Of a DNA stretch of 45,867 nt, positions 15,318 through 23,462 are shown piece by piece (position 1 is the stretch's first letter; every line of letters begins with the position of its first letter). A program made the translations under genes and the position numbers. The notes below the pieces were generated by a model, which saw only the letters and a program-made list of their open reading frames with translations, searched no databases and was not told the DNA's origin. Source of the DNA: an uncultured Sphingomonas sp. (lineage in GTDB: Bacteria > Pseudomonadota > Alphaproteobacteria > Sphingomonadales > Sphingomonadaceae); the NCBI GenBank assembly GCA_913776045.1, contig CAJYOI010000036.1:1-45867 (forward strand), given 5' to 3'.

Positions 15318-17125
15318 TTGGCCGGCAGCCTGCTGACCTTCTGTCCTGCCGGGCTCTGCCAGGCGAATGCGGACGTGCCGTCCTTCTTGAGGGTGTTGAC
15401 GAGGGCCATGGCCTCTTCTTGCGATTTGAACGGCCCCGTCAACAGCCGGTTCGTCGCGCGCAGCGGTGTGGTGTAGGCGCCCTTGCCCTTCAGCGCGGCG
15501 GACTTGCCCGTCACGCGCTTCCAGTCCTTGCCCAAATCGTCCTCATTCGCGCCGCCGGCGACCTGCACCCACCAGCGCTGCGGTTCGGCCTTGGCGGGAT
15601 CGGGCTTCTTTGCGTCGGCGATCTTCCTCGCCTTCGCATCGGCGTCCGCCTTGGCCTTGGCATCCGCGAGTTTACCGGTCTTGGCGTCGGCCAGCGCCTT
15701 TGCCTCGGCCTTTTTGTCGGCGACGGTCTTCTTCGCGTCGGCAGGCTTCGTCGGCTTGATATCCGGCTCGACTGCGGCCGTTTTGACGCTTCGGCTCGGC
15801 CTGGCGGTCGGTCGCGGCGCCGCCACTTCCATCTCGGCCGCCGGCACGTCGATCTTCTCGATGATCGAGGCGAGCAGTTGCGTGTTGCGCCGTGCGACCT
15901 CGGGCGTGCGGATCGCGGGCGCCGGGCGGATGACGGCGGGGCGCGCCGTCGGAGTCGGCGTCGGAGCGACGCGGTTCGTTGGCAAGGTCACGACTTCGAC
16001 GGGTACCGACTGCACCAGCGCAGGCGTCGGTGTCGGCGTGGCGATCGGGACGGCAGCCGCGGCGACCGGTCCCGGCGTGGGCGTGGGCGTGGGCGTGGGC
16101 GTGGGCGTCGGCATCGGCGTCGGCGTCGGCGTCGGCATGGCAACAAAAGTCGACGACGCGCGGACAACGGTCGACGGCTGTGCCGGGGTCAGCGCCGACG
16201 GCTGTGCCGGGGTCAGCGTCGACGGCACCGGGATCGGTACGGCGGATACGACGCGCACGGGCGCAGGCGTCGCAGCGGGCGCCGGACGCAGCACCTGCGG
16301 GATAGGCGGCCGGACGTCCCGGCTCGCAACCTGCGTCGCCGCCTGCGTGCCCGGCACCGGCGCCATCCGCGCATCGGCCATTCGTGTCGGGCTGGGCGAC
16401 AATTGCCCGAAATGCACCGCGAAGGCGCGGTCGGTCACCGGCAGCGTCGCCAGCCGGGCGAGGAACGGCGCCAGCGCGGAGCCCCCCGCCATCATGTTCG
16501 TGGCGATCTGCCGCGCCTGCGGCTGATCGCCGGTCATCGCCAGCACGAACGACCACGCACGCCACGCCGCGCGGTCGTTGCGGCGGAGCAGGGGGTCGAG
16601 CAGCGCCAGCGCCTCGTCACGCTTGCCCGCTATGCCCAGCGACAGGCCCAACCGGCGCACCGTCTCGTCATCGGGCGAAAGCGTCAGGGCGCGGCGATAA
16701 TCGGCCTGCGCCAGCGCGCCCTGTCCGGTCAGATCATGCGCCAGCCCGCGCTGCCCCAGATAGCCCTCCATTGCGACACCGGCGCGCTCGGCTTGGGTGT
16801 AAAGCCGCAACGCCTCGACCGGCCGCTCCATCGCCACCAAGATCGATGCGCGCGCCGCCAGCAGCCGCGGGTTGTTGGCATCGACCGCCTGCGCCCGCGC
16901 CAGGAAGCCGAGCGCGGCCGGCGTATCGGCCAGCCGAACGCTCAGCTCGCTCGCCTGGAGTAGCGCCGACACATCGCGCGGGTTCTGCCCCAACACGCGC
17001 ATCTGCGCCGCCAACGCGTCCGCAGTCGGCGTCGGCACGGGCATCAACTGCTGGGCGAATCCGGCCGCCGGACTCACGACGAGCGCGATCGCCGCGACGC
17101 CGGAACGAAGAGATCGAAGTGTCAT
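15314..17125 (-). CDS. Exported TPR and SPOR domain envelope protein
   Basis: The 603-residue product has a signal peptide ([20 protein letters not shown], cleavage near GFAQ), TPR-like helical repeats at about 35-200, a long low-complexity linker of PT/PTP repeats and duplicated ALTPAQPS units, a lysine/alanine-rich helix (residues about 470-530, [18 protein letters not shown]) and a C-terminal SPOR domain ([20 protein letters not shown] to the end). SPOR binding to septal glycan plus TPR scaffolding suggests a divisome or wall-remodelling role. The frame is open upstream to 17485, but the signal peptide fixes the ATG at 17123-17125. It is coupled to dgt by a 4-nt overlap. Confidence 0.82.
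   Translation of the reverse strand: MTLRSLRSGVAAIALVVSPAAGFAQQLMPVPTPTADALAAQMRVLGQNPRDVSALLQASELSVRLADTPAALGFLARAQAVDANNPRLLAARASILVAMERPVEALRLYTQAERAGVAMEGYLGQRGLAHDLTGQGALAQADYRRALTLSPDDETVRRLGLSLGIAGKRDEALALLDPLLRRNDRAAWRAWSFVLAMTGDQPQARQIATNMMAGGSALAPFLARLATLPVTDRAFAVHFGQLSPSPTRMADARMAPVPGTQAATQVASRDVRPPIPQVLRPAPAATPAPVRVVSAVPIPVPSTLTPAQPSALTPAQPSTVVRASSTFVAMPTPTPTPMPTPTPTPTPTPTPGPVAAAAVPIATPTPTPALVQSVPVEVVTLPTNRVAPTPTPTARPAVIRPAPAIRTPEVARRNTQLLASIIEKIDVPAAEMEVAAPRPTARPSRSVKTAAVEPDIKPTKPADAKKTVADKKAEAKALADAKTGKLADAKAKADADAKARKIADAKKPDPAKAEPQRWWVQVAGGANEDDLGKDWKRVTGKSAALKGKGAYTTPLRATNRLLTGPFKSQEEAMALVNTLKKDGTSAFAWQSPAGQKVSRLPAK
16074..16219 (-). repeat. Coding tandem repeats in the TPR/SPOR linker
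   Basis: At 16074-16139 a hexamer of the GGCGTG/GGCGTC type repeats about ten times and encodes Pro-Thr pairs. At 16172-16219 a 24-nt unit occurs twice in tandem and encodes the octapeptide ALTPAQPS twice. Both lie in the linker of the TPR/SPOR gene and should vary in copy number between strains by slippage. Confidence 0.8.
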
Positions 17126-17346
17126 CGGTAACCGTACCTGAGCGCTCACGCGTCTGAACCTGCGCTGTCGGAGCCGCGATTTCGCGCCGAACCGTTTGAG
17201 AATACGGATGAAATCGACGGATGGAACGTGAGACTGCCGCGCATTGCAGGCTCTGCCTAGCAGGTCGACGCGGAAATGGGGAGTCGGCAGGGGGGCGGCT
17301 TCGTCGCCGATTTGTTTCGGGATGGCGCGGTTGGGGCGTTGTCGAT

Positions 17347-17470
17347 CCTCCCCGGCAGGGAGAGAGACACGACCGCCACGAAGCGGTGGAGGAGGGAGGC
17401 CGCAAAGGGCTCGCTCGCGGCCCGCCCCCTCCACCATGCTGCGCATGGTCCCCCTCCCCGTGCCGGGAGG
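17347..17470. repeat. Palindromic element, intergenic copy (family A)
   Basis: The element runs from CCTCCCCGGCAGGGAG to GTGCCGGGAGG. Each arm carries an inner palindrome (ACCGCCACGAAGCGGTGG-like and CACCATGCTGCGCATGGTC), so the whole folds as a long stem with side hairpins. It is the same family as the copies inside murB and murD. It lies in the 406-nt gap between ftsZ and the TPR/SPOR gene. The remainder of that gap (17126-17346) holds the promoter side of the TPR/SPOR gene, with no motif I can name. Confidence 0.82.
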
Positions 17471-17484
17471 ACTTTGCCAAAACA

Positions 17485-17514
17485 AAACGGGCGCCGGTTG
17501 CCCGGCGCCCGTTT
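17485..17514 (-). terminator. Terminator of the dcw cluster after ftsZ
   Basis: A perfect 13-bp stem (AAACGGGCGCCGG with CCGGCGCCCGTTT) with a 4-nt loop begins 17 nt past the ftsZ stop. On the ftsZ transcript it is followed by TTTTGTTTTGG-type sequence. It is strong enough to end the dcw transcript. Confidence 0.9.
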
Positions 17515-17531
17515 CACCTCTTCAACCAGAC

Positions 17532-19040
17532 TTACTGGTTGTTCTGGCGATGCAGGAAGCGTGGGATGTCGACGGGCGCCTTGCCCTCGCCGTCGTCTTC
17601 CGCCTTCGGGCCGCGGCCCGACATGCGTTCGAACAGCGTTCCGCCCATCTTTACCCGCGGGGCCGGTTCGACCGCAGCGGCGGGCTCGTCGGTCGCGCCG
17701 GTCAGCCAGCGGCGACGGATCGACGGTTCTGCCGGAAGATCGCCATAAGCCTGCGGCTGGGCGGGCGCCTGTGACGGCGGCACGTCCATCATCGCATCCG
17801 AACCGAGCACCAGTTCGTCGTCCTCGCCACGCGCGGCGACCGCGGCGGGCGACGACACATGGGTCGGCTCGTCGTAGCCGCCGGCGTCGACCTGCGAAGG
17901 AATCGGCGCGGTGGTGCCGTAGGTTTCCTCCGGAGCGGGCGCCGGGGCCGGCTGCGGCGCGATCGGCGCTGCGGCGACCGGAGCGGCCGCGGCCGGCTCG
18001 GGACGGCGCGGTGCGTTGAACGAGAAGACGCGCGGCGCCTCGGCGACCGGTGCCGGTGCAGCTTCGCCTTCGGCCATCGCCTCTATGCCGGTCGCGACGA
18101 CCGACACGCGGATCTTGCCCTCCAGATCCGGGTTGAACGCTGAACCCCAGATGATGTTCGCATCCGGGTCGACCAGTTCGCGGATGTGGTTCGCAGCTTC
18201 GTCGACTTCGAGCAGACGCATGTCGTCGCCGCCGGTGATCGACACGATGACGCCCTTCGCGCCGCGCATCGACACGCCGTCGAGCAGCGGGTTGGCGATC
18301 GCCTTCTGCGCCGCTTCGATCGCGCGGGCGTCGCCCGAGCTTTCGCCGGTGCCCATCATCGCCTTGCCCATTTCCTGCATCACCGACCGCACGTCGGCGA
18401 AGTCAAGGTTGATGAGGCCCGGCATGACCATCAGGTCGGTGATGCCGCGCACACCCTGCTGCAGCACTTCGTCGGCCAGCTCGAACGCTTCCTTGAAGGT
18501 CGTGTTGGCGTTTGCGATCAGAAACAGGTTCTGGTTCGGGATGACGATCAGCGTATCGACGAACTTCTGCAGCTCCTCGATCCCCGTCTCGGCCGACTGC
18601 GCGCGGCGCTTGCCCTCGAACGCGAACGGCTTGGTCACGACGCCGACCGTCAGGATGCCCATGTCGCGCGCCGCCTTGGCGATAACCGGGGCCGCACCCG
18701 TGCCGGTGCCGCCGCCCATGCCGGCGGCGATGAAGCACATGTGTGCGCCCTCGAGGCTCTTCTGGATCTGCTCGATCGTCTCCTCGGCCGCGGCGCGACC
18801 GATTTCGGGACGGCTGCCGGCGCCCAGCCCTTGCGTGATCTTGGTGCCCAGCTGGATGCGCGTCGGCGCCTCCGACTGCTTCAACGCCTGCGCGTCGGTG
18901 TTGGCAACAAGGAACTCGACCCCCTGCACATCGGCGCGGATCATGTTCGCGATCGCGTTGCCGCCCGCGCCACCGACACCGATCACGCTGATGCGCGGCG
19001 TCAGCTCATCGACGTCGGGGGGAAGGAATTCGATGCTCAT
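17532..19040 (-). CDS. ftsZ: Cell division GTPase FtsZ
   Basis: FtsZ is the tubulin-like GTPase that polymerises into the Z-ring. The 502-residue protein has the nucleotide-binding VGGAGGNA start, the tubulin signature GGGTGTG (109-115) and the T7 loop [10 protein letters not shown]. An unusually long alanine/proline-rich linker (about residues 320-490) ends in the conserved C-terminal peptide DIPRFLHRQ, which binds FtsA and other partners. The ATG at 19038-19040 gives the typical [13 protein letters not shown] start; upstream in-frame ATGs lie in the leader. The ribosome site sits inside a small hairpin. It follows ftsA after 111 nt, a gap that probably holds its own promoter. Confidence 0.97.
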   Translation of the reverse strand: MSIEFLPPDVDELTPRISVIGVGGAGGNAIANMIRADVQGVEFLVANTDAQALKQSEAPTRIQLGTKITQGLGAGSRPEIGRAAAEETIEQIQKSLEGAHMCFIAAGMGGGTGTGAAPVIAKAARDMGILTVGVVTKPFAFEGKRRAQSAETGIEELQKFVDTLIVIPNQNLFLIANANTTFKEAFELADEVLQQGVRGITDLMVMPGLINLDFADVRSVMQEMGKAMMGTGESSGDARAIEAAQKAIANPLLDGVSMRGAKGVIVSITGGDDMRLLEVDEAANHIRELVDPDANIIWGSAFNPDLEGKIRVSVVATGIEAMAEGEAAPAPVAEAPRVFSFNAPRRPEPAAAAPVAAAPIAPQPAPAPAPEETYGTTAPIPSQVDAGGYDEPTHVSSPAAVAARGEDDELVLGSDAMMDVPPSQAPAQPQAYGDLPAEPSIRRRWLTGATDEPAAAVEPAPRVKMGGTLFERMSGRGPKAEDDGEGKAPVDIPRFLHRQNNQ

Positions 19041-19041
19041 G

Positions 19042-19057
19042 CCTTGGTCTCCCAAGG
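19042..19057 (-). promoter_or_regulatory. Hairpin enclosing the ftsZ ribosome binding site
   Basis: On the transcript, CCUUGG-GAGA-CCAAGG forms a 6-bp stem with a GNRA tetraloop, ending one base before the ftsZ AUG. The Shine-Dalgarno sequence GGGAG is split between the stem and the loop, so its pairing could limit ftsZ translation. Confidence 0.5.
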
Positions 19058-19089
19058 ACCCCATTACGCCGGGGTCCACCTGTTACTGT

Positions 19090-19133
19090 CCCGTTTTGCA
19101 CCAACACTGAAGGTTCGACTAGGCCAAAACGGG
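19090..19133. promoter_or_regulatory. 9-bp inverted repeat in the ftsA-ftsZ gap
   Basis: CCCGTTTTG (19090-19098) faces CAAAACGGG (19125-19133) across 26 nt. The longer form CCAAAACGGG also occurs upstream of mraZ at 36334-36343, at the other end of the cluster. This suggests an operator or promoter element for ftsZ; a leader hairpin is the alternative. Confidence 0.45.
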
Positions 19134-19151
19134 GAAAGCCGTCGCGAAACG

Positions 19152-20414
19152 TTAATAATTCGCCCGAAATGCCGACATCAGCCGCTGGAGCAGCGCCCCG
19201 CCCTTCGGCCGCGCCACCAACTGGCCGCCATCGCCCTCGATCGCGCGCAGGTCGATCGGGTTGGACGCGGCAAAGGCGGCAAGCCCCGCCAGCGTCGCGA
19301 ACGCCGGTCCCGAATGCGCGTCGGGCAGCGCCGACAGACCGCGTGGACGCCCGACACGCACGGCCCGGCCCAGCGCCTGTTGCGCATAGTCGGCAATGCC
19401 ACGCAATTCCGATCCGCCGCCCGTCAACACGATCTGCCGCCCGACCGGATCGTCGAAGTTCAGGCGCTTCAGCTCCTTCGTGACCTCCGCCATCAAGCGT
19501 TCGAGCCGCTGGCGGATGACGGTGTTGAGCTGCGCGCGGGTGATCCGCGTCACTTCCGTATCGCCGTCATGGCTGATCGGCGCGACGTCGATCATCTCGT
19601 GGTGATCGCGCGGGCTCATGTTGGCCGATCCGTGGAAGCATTTCATTCGCTCCGCCTGCGCGCGGCGCGTCCCGAAGGCCGACGCGATGTCGTCGGTGAT
19701 GTCCGCCGCACCCATGCCGATCGAGGCGAGGCTCGCGAGCACGCCTTCGCGGAAGACGCTGACGTTGGTCACGCCCGCGCCGATTTCGACCAGCGCGACA
19801 CCCAGCTCGCGCTCCTCTTCGGACAGGCACGACAGGCCGGTCGCGACGGGGGCGGCGATGATCGACTTGACCTCCAGATGCGCCGATCGGACGCACAAGT
19901 CGAGGTTGCGCACCGGCGAGCCGTCGGTCGCCACGACGTGGATATCGACGCCCAGCTTGTCGGCGTGGAGGCCCAGCGGATTGCGCACGCCGTTGCGGCC
20001 GTCGAGCGTATAGCGCATCGGCTGGGCGTGAAGCACCATCCGTCCGCCCGGATCGATCGCGTTGCGCCCGGCGCGCAGCAGATCGTCGATGTCGGCCTGT
20101 TCGACACGGTGGCCGCCCAAATCGACTTCCAGCTTCACGACGTCGCTGACGAGGCCACCCGCGGAAAAGCTGACCCACACATCCTCGATGTTGAGGCCTG
20201 CGATCCGCTCGGCCTGTTCGACCGCCTCGCGAACCGCGGCCTCGGTCGCGTGCATGTCGCTGATGTAGCCACGCTGGACGCCGCGGCTCTCGCGCTGGCC
20301 GGTGCCGAGCACGACCAGTTCGCCGCCATCGCCCTTCTGCGCGATCAGCGCCGACACCTTCGACGACCCGATGTCGAGCGCGGTGATGAGTTCTTCAGGC
20401 CCTGCCTTCGCCAT
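19152..20414 (-). CDS. ftsA: Cell division protein FtsA
   Basis: FtsA is the actin-like protein that anchors FtsZ to the membrane. The 420-residue sequence shows the phosphate-1 region LITALDIGSSKVSALIAQK, the SHS2-type 1C domain, the phosphate-2 segment VALVEIGAGVTNVSVF and the adenosine motif IVLTGGGSELRGI. The C-terminus (LLQRLMSAFRANY) can form the amphipathic membrane-targeting helix. It follows ftsQ after 24 nt. Length matches the family. Confidence 0.97.
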   Translation of the reverse strand: MAKAGPEELITALDIGSSKVSALIAQKGDGGELVVLGTGQRESRGVQRGYISDMHATEAAVREAVEQAERIAGLNIEDVWVSFSAGGLVSDVVKLEVDLGGHRVEQADIDDLLRAGRNAIDPGGRMVLHAQPMRYTLDGRNGVRNPLGLHADKLGVDIHVVATDGSPVRNLDLCVRSAHLEVKSIIAAPVATGLSCLSEEERELGVALVEIGAGVTNVSVFREGVLASLASIGMGAADITDDIASAFGTRRAQAERMKCFHGSANMSPRDHHEMIDVAPISHDGDTEVTRITRAQLNTVIRQRLERLMAEVTKELKRLNFDDPVGRQIVLTGGGSELRGIADYAQQALGRAVRVGRPRGLSALPDAHSGPAFATLAGLAAFAASNPIDLRAIEGDGGQLVARPKGGALLQRLMSAFRANY

Positions 20415-20438
20415 TGCCGTGCCCCCGTGTAACGCCCC

Positions 20439-21332
20439 TCAGGCGCCGTCCCCCGTAATCGCCTTCGCGTTGGTCGCGCCGCCGGGCAATCTCAAGACCA
20501 TACGCGTCGGATCGCGCAAGTCGAAACTGAGGTAACCGCGCCCGAGCAGCCGGTCGCGCGCATCGAGCTGCGAGAATTTCGCCAGCGCCTTGGCCGCGGC
20601 ATCCTCGCCCTCGGGCAGCGACAGTTTCTCGCCGCTTGCGAACAGCAGGTCCCAGCGACGGTCGCCGACCCAGGTCGCCGCCTTCACGATCCGCTTGAAC
20701 TGCGGGGCGGCATTCATCAGCGTCTGATACTGCGGCTCGCGTTCGTTGGCGCCGTCGCCGATGACGAGGGGCAGCGGCGGCATCGCGTCGGGCGAGACGG
20801 GCTCCAGCGGCTTGCCGGTCACGTCGATCAGCATCAGCTGGCCGTGGTTCTGCCAGATCGCGACCGGCTTGCGCTCGACGATGTCGATGACCAGCATGTC
20901 GGGCAGCCGCCGCGACACGCGCGCATCCGCAATCCACGGATAATCGAGCAGCTTGCTGCGCACGCCCTCGAGATCGATCAGCGGCATCGCGCGGCTGCGC
21001 TGGTCGAGCGCGACGGCATAGATCGTCATCCGGTCCATGCGGTTGGTGCCGGTGACTTCGATCCGATCGACCTTCAGCCCCGCTCGACCGACCGTTTCGG
21101 CGAGTGCCGTGCCGATCGTGCCCGGAATGCCGAGCCATGCCGCCATGACGATCAACACAGCCAGCGACGCGGCGAACATCGACCAGCCGGTCGCCTTCCT
21201 GAGCGTCTGTTCGCTGACCGGGATCGCGGCGACCGCGCGGTCGAGCAGGCCGACCTTCTTCGCCGGCTTGCGACCGCCCCGCCCGGCCTGCGGACGGCGC
21301 TTCAGCGTGCGTTTGGCGGGCGCGCGGCTCAT
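20439..21332 (-). CDS. ftsQ: Cell division protein FtsQ
   Basis: FtsQ is a bitopic divisome scaffold. The 297-residue protein has a basic cytosolic N-terminus (MSRAPAKRTLKRRPQAGR), a transmembrane helix at about 50-70 (MFAASLAVLIVMAAWLGI), a POTRA domain starting LKVDRIEVTGTNRMDR, and the beta domain with WIADARVSRRLPDMLVIDIV and ERKPVAIW. The ATG overlaps the ddl stop (ATGA), which fixes the start although the frame is open upstream. Confidence 0.95.
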   Translation of the reverse strand: MSRAPAKRTLKRRPQAGRGGRKPAKKVGLLDRAVAAIPVSEQTLRKATGWSMFAASLAVLIVMAAWLGIPGTIGTALAETVGRAGLKVDRIEVTGTNRMDRMTIYAVALDQRSRAMPLIDLEGVRSKLLDYPWIADARVSRRLPDMLVIDIVERKPVAIWQNHGQLMLIDVTGKPLEPVSPDAMPPLPLVIGDGANEREPQYQTLMNAAPQFKRIVKAATWVGDRRWDLLFASGEKLSLPEGEDAAAKALAKFSQLDARDRLLGRGYLSFDLRDPTRMVLRLPGGATNAKAITGDGA

Positions 21333-22258
21333 TTCCGCCCGAGCGCCTCGTCGACGATCCACTGGACCAGCTCGGGGTAGCTGATGCCGCAATGCGCGGC
21401 CTGTTCGGGGACGAGGCTGAGCGGCGTCATGCCCGGCTGGGTATTCACCTCCAGCAGGAACAGCCCATCCACCCCGCGCTCGTCGTCCCAGCGGAAGTCG
21501 GAACGCGACGCGCCCTTGCAGCCGAGCAGGCGGTGCGCGTCGGCGGCTAGCGCCTTGCACGCGTCGGTAATCTCGTCCGGGATCTGCGCGGGGAAGACAT
21601 GCTCGGTCATCCCGTCGGTGTATTTGGCGTCGAAGTCGTACCAGCCCGACTTGGGCCGCAGTTCGGTGACGCCGAGCGCACGGTCGCCCAGCACCGCGGT
21701 CGTCAGCTCGCGGCCACGGATATAGGGCTCAGCCAATAGCTCTGCGAAGTCCTGCCACGGTCCCGCCACATCACGGCCGATCGGCGTTCCGTAATTGCCG
21801 TCTTGCGTGACGATCGCGACCCCCAGCGACGATCCCTCGTTGACCGGCTTCACCACATAGGGCCGCGGCAACGGATCGCCCTCGAACAACTCGGCCGACT
21901 TCACCATCCGCCCCCCGGGCATCGGGATGCCGTGGGGAACGAGCTGGTTCTTGGTCAGCACCTTGTCGACCGCGATCACCGAGGTCGCGAGGCCACTGTG
22001 GGTGTAAGGGATGCCCATCAGGTCGAGCATGCCCTGAACCGTCCCGTCCTCCCCCGGCGCGCCGTGCAGCGCGTTGAAGACGAGGTCGGGCTTTGCCTCG
22101 GCCAGACGCGTGGCGACGTTGCGATCCATGTCGATCCGCGTGACGCGGTGGCCGAGCGACTCCAGCGCGTCAGCGACGCCCGCGCCCGACATCAGCGACA
22201 CCGGGCGCTCGCCCGACCAGCCGCCCATCAGGACGACGATGTGGAGGGGGGCGGTCAC
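21329..22258 (-). CDS. ddl: D-alanine--D-alanine ligase
   Basis: Ddl makes the D-Ala-D-Ala dipeptide for peptidoglycan using ATP. The 309-residue ATP-grasp protein has the N-terminal VLMGGWSGERPVSL motif, FNALHGAPGEDGTVQGML, GIPYTHSGLATSVIAVDK, the ATP-binding VVKPVNEGSSLGV and the C-terminal LEVNTQPGMTPLSLVPEQA. The GTG at 22256-22258 is chosen because it forms a GTGA overlap with murB and places the first beta strand directly after it. Enzyme length is normal. Confidence 0.95.
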   Translation of the reverse strand: MTAPLHIVVLMGGWSGERPVSLMSGAGVADALESLGHRVTRIDMDRNVATRLAEAKPDLVFNALHGAPGEDGTVQGMLDLMGIPYTHSGLATSVIAVDKVLTKNQLVPHGIPMPGGRMVKSAELFEGDPLPRPYVVKPVNEGSSLGVAIVTQDGNYGTPIGRDVAGPWQDFAELLAEPYIRGRELTTAVLGDRALGVTELRPKSGWYDFDAKYTDGMTEHVFPAQIPDEITDACKALAADAHRLLGCKGASRSDFRWDDERGVDGLFLLEVNTQPGMTPLSLVPEQAAHCGISYPELVQWIVDEALGRK

Positions 22259-23271
22259 TTCGCCACTCCCACCCGCTGGATTTCCCATTCGAGCTCGACC
22301 CCGCTGGTCGCCTTCACCCGTGCCCGCACGTCTTCGCCCAGTCCTTCGATATCCGCGCTCGTCGCGGTCCCTGTGTTCAACAGGAAATTCGTATGCTTCT
22401 CGCTGACCTGCGCCCCGCCCCGCGTCAATCCGCGGCAGCCGGCGGCGTCGACCAGCGCCCAGGCCTTGTGCCCGTCCGGGTTCTTGAAGGTCGAGCCCCC
22501 GGTCTTGCTGCGCAGCGGCTGCGAGGCTTCGCGCGCGGCGGCGATGCGGTCCATCTCCGCCTGGATAGCGACCGGCTCGCCCGGCTGTCCGCGGAAGGTC
22601 GCGCCAACGACGATCGCACCTTCCGGCAAGGTCGAATGGCGATAGGTATAGCCGAGCTCGTCGACCGACAGCGTCCGTCGCTCGCCCGATCGCAGGACGA
22701 CATCGGCGGACACCAGCACGTCGGCCGTCTCCTTGCCGTAGGCGCCGCCATTCATGCGGACGAATCCGCCGACGGTGCCTGGGATCGAGCGTAGAAATTC
22801 GACGCCTGCGATGCCGGCATCCCGCGCGGTCGAAGACACGAGGATACCGCTCGCGCCACCGCCACAAGTAAGTGTCAAACCGTCAGCCGAGACCTTTGCG
22901 AAAGGCTTGCCAAGGCGGACGACGACGCCGGGCACGCCGCCATCGCGGACGATCAGGTTGGAGCCGAGGCCAAGCGCCATCACCGGCACATCGGGCGCGA
23001 GTGCACGAAGACAGACGCAGAGGTCGTCGATGTCGGCGGGCTCGAACAGCCACTGTGCCCCACCGCCCGACTTGAACCAGACGAGCGGGGCCAGCGGGGC
23101 GTTGGGCGTGAGACGACCGCGAACGCTAAGCGCCTCCCCGGCACGGGAAGGGGGACCAGCCGCAGGCTGGTGGAGGGGGCTCTCCACAGAGGACAACGCT
23201 TGTGGCGCCCCGCCTCCACCACCGGCTTCGCCGGCGGTCCCCCTCCCCGTGCCGGGGAGGATTTCGATCAC
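22255..23271 (-). CDS. murB: UDP-N-acetylenolpyruvoylglucosamine reductase with inserted repeat peptide
   Basis: MurB reduces UDP-GlcNAc-enolpyruvate to UDP-MurNAc with FAD and NADPH. The FAD-binding region (VMALGLGSNLIVRDGG), the SIPGTVGGFVRMNGGAYG loop and the GGSTFKNPDGHKAW and QVSEKHTNFLLNTG motifs are intact. The odd part is the N-terminus. The normal MurB start (VRGRLTPNAPLAPLVWFKSG) is preceded by 43 residues encoded by a palindromic repeat (ILPGTGRG to PSRAGE, residues 4-46), with no start codon between the repeat and the MurB core. The GTG at 23269-23271 overlaps the stop of the upstream small gene as GTGA, like the other junctions here, and gives 338 residues. GTG 23185-23187 or TTG 23194-23196 inside the repeat are alternatives. 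Confidence 0.88.
   Translation of the reverse strand: MIEILPGTGRGTAGEAGGGGGAPQALSSVESPLHQPAAGPPSRAGEALSVRGRLTPNAPLAPLVWFKSGGGAQWLFEPADIDDLCVCLRALAPDVPVMALGLGSNLIVRDGGVPGVVVRLGKPFAKVSADGLTLTCGGGASGILVSSTARDAGIAGVEFLRSIPGTVGGFVRMNGGAYGKETADVLVSADVVLRSGERRTLSVDELGYTYRHSTLPEGAIVVGATFRGQPGEPVAIQAEMDRIAAAREASQPLRSKTGGSTFKNPDGHKAWALVDAAGCRGLTRGGAQVSEKHTNFLLNTGTATSADIEGLGEDVRARVKATSGVELEWEIQRVGVAK
23133..23260. repeat. Palindromic element inside the murB N-terminus (family A)
   Basis: The 128-bp element runs from CCTCCCCGGCACGGG to CCGTGCCGGGGAGG. Inner hairpins are AGCCGCAGGCTGG-like on one side and ACCGGCTTCGCCGG on the other. It is open in the murB frame and encodes ILPGTGRG...[15 protein letters not shown]. 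It is the same family and the same reading frame as the copy in murD. Confidence 0.85.
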
Positions 23272-23462
23272 TTCCAACCCCACAGCTTCGCCCAGGCCTG
23301 GAAAGCCTTCACATTCGCCTCGGCCGCTTTCTGCGTCACGTCCTGCGCTGCGGCGACCTGCTTGCCGGCGTCGAGCATCTTCTGTGCGGCATCGAGTTGC
23401 GCCTTCTGCGCCAGCAGGATCTCGCGTTGCATGTCGATTGCGATCGAGAAGAAGTCGCTCAT
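23268..23462 (-). CDS. 64-residue helical protein between murC and murB
   Basis: This small gene encodes [20 protein letters not shown] followed by alanine/glutamine-rich helix ([20 protein letters not shown]) and the end [11 protein letters not shown]. It looks like one or two amphipathic helices, with a tryptophan-rich C-terminus that could touch a membrane or partner; the composition recalls phasins, but I do not claim that. The ATG overlaps the murC stop (ATGA) and its stop overlaps the proposed murB start (GTGA), so it is translated within the dcw operon. It is not one of the standard dcw genes. Function is unknown. Confidence 0.78.
   Translation of the reverse strand: MSDFFSIAIDMQREILLAQKAQLDAAQKMLDAGKQVAAAQDVTQKAAEANVKAFQAWAKLWGWK

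Noticed and set aside
12399-15476. A 1025-residue plus-strand open frame
   Set aside because: It is antisense to dgt, DUF1800 and DUF1501, and consists of Arg/Gly/Ala-rich text typical of high-GC shadow frames.
18186-20432. A 748-residue plus-strand frame over ftsA and ftsZ
   Set aside because: It is the complement of two well-defined division genes and shows no family pattern.
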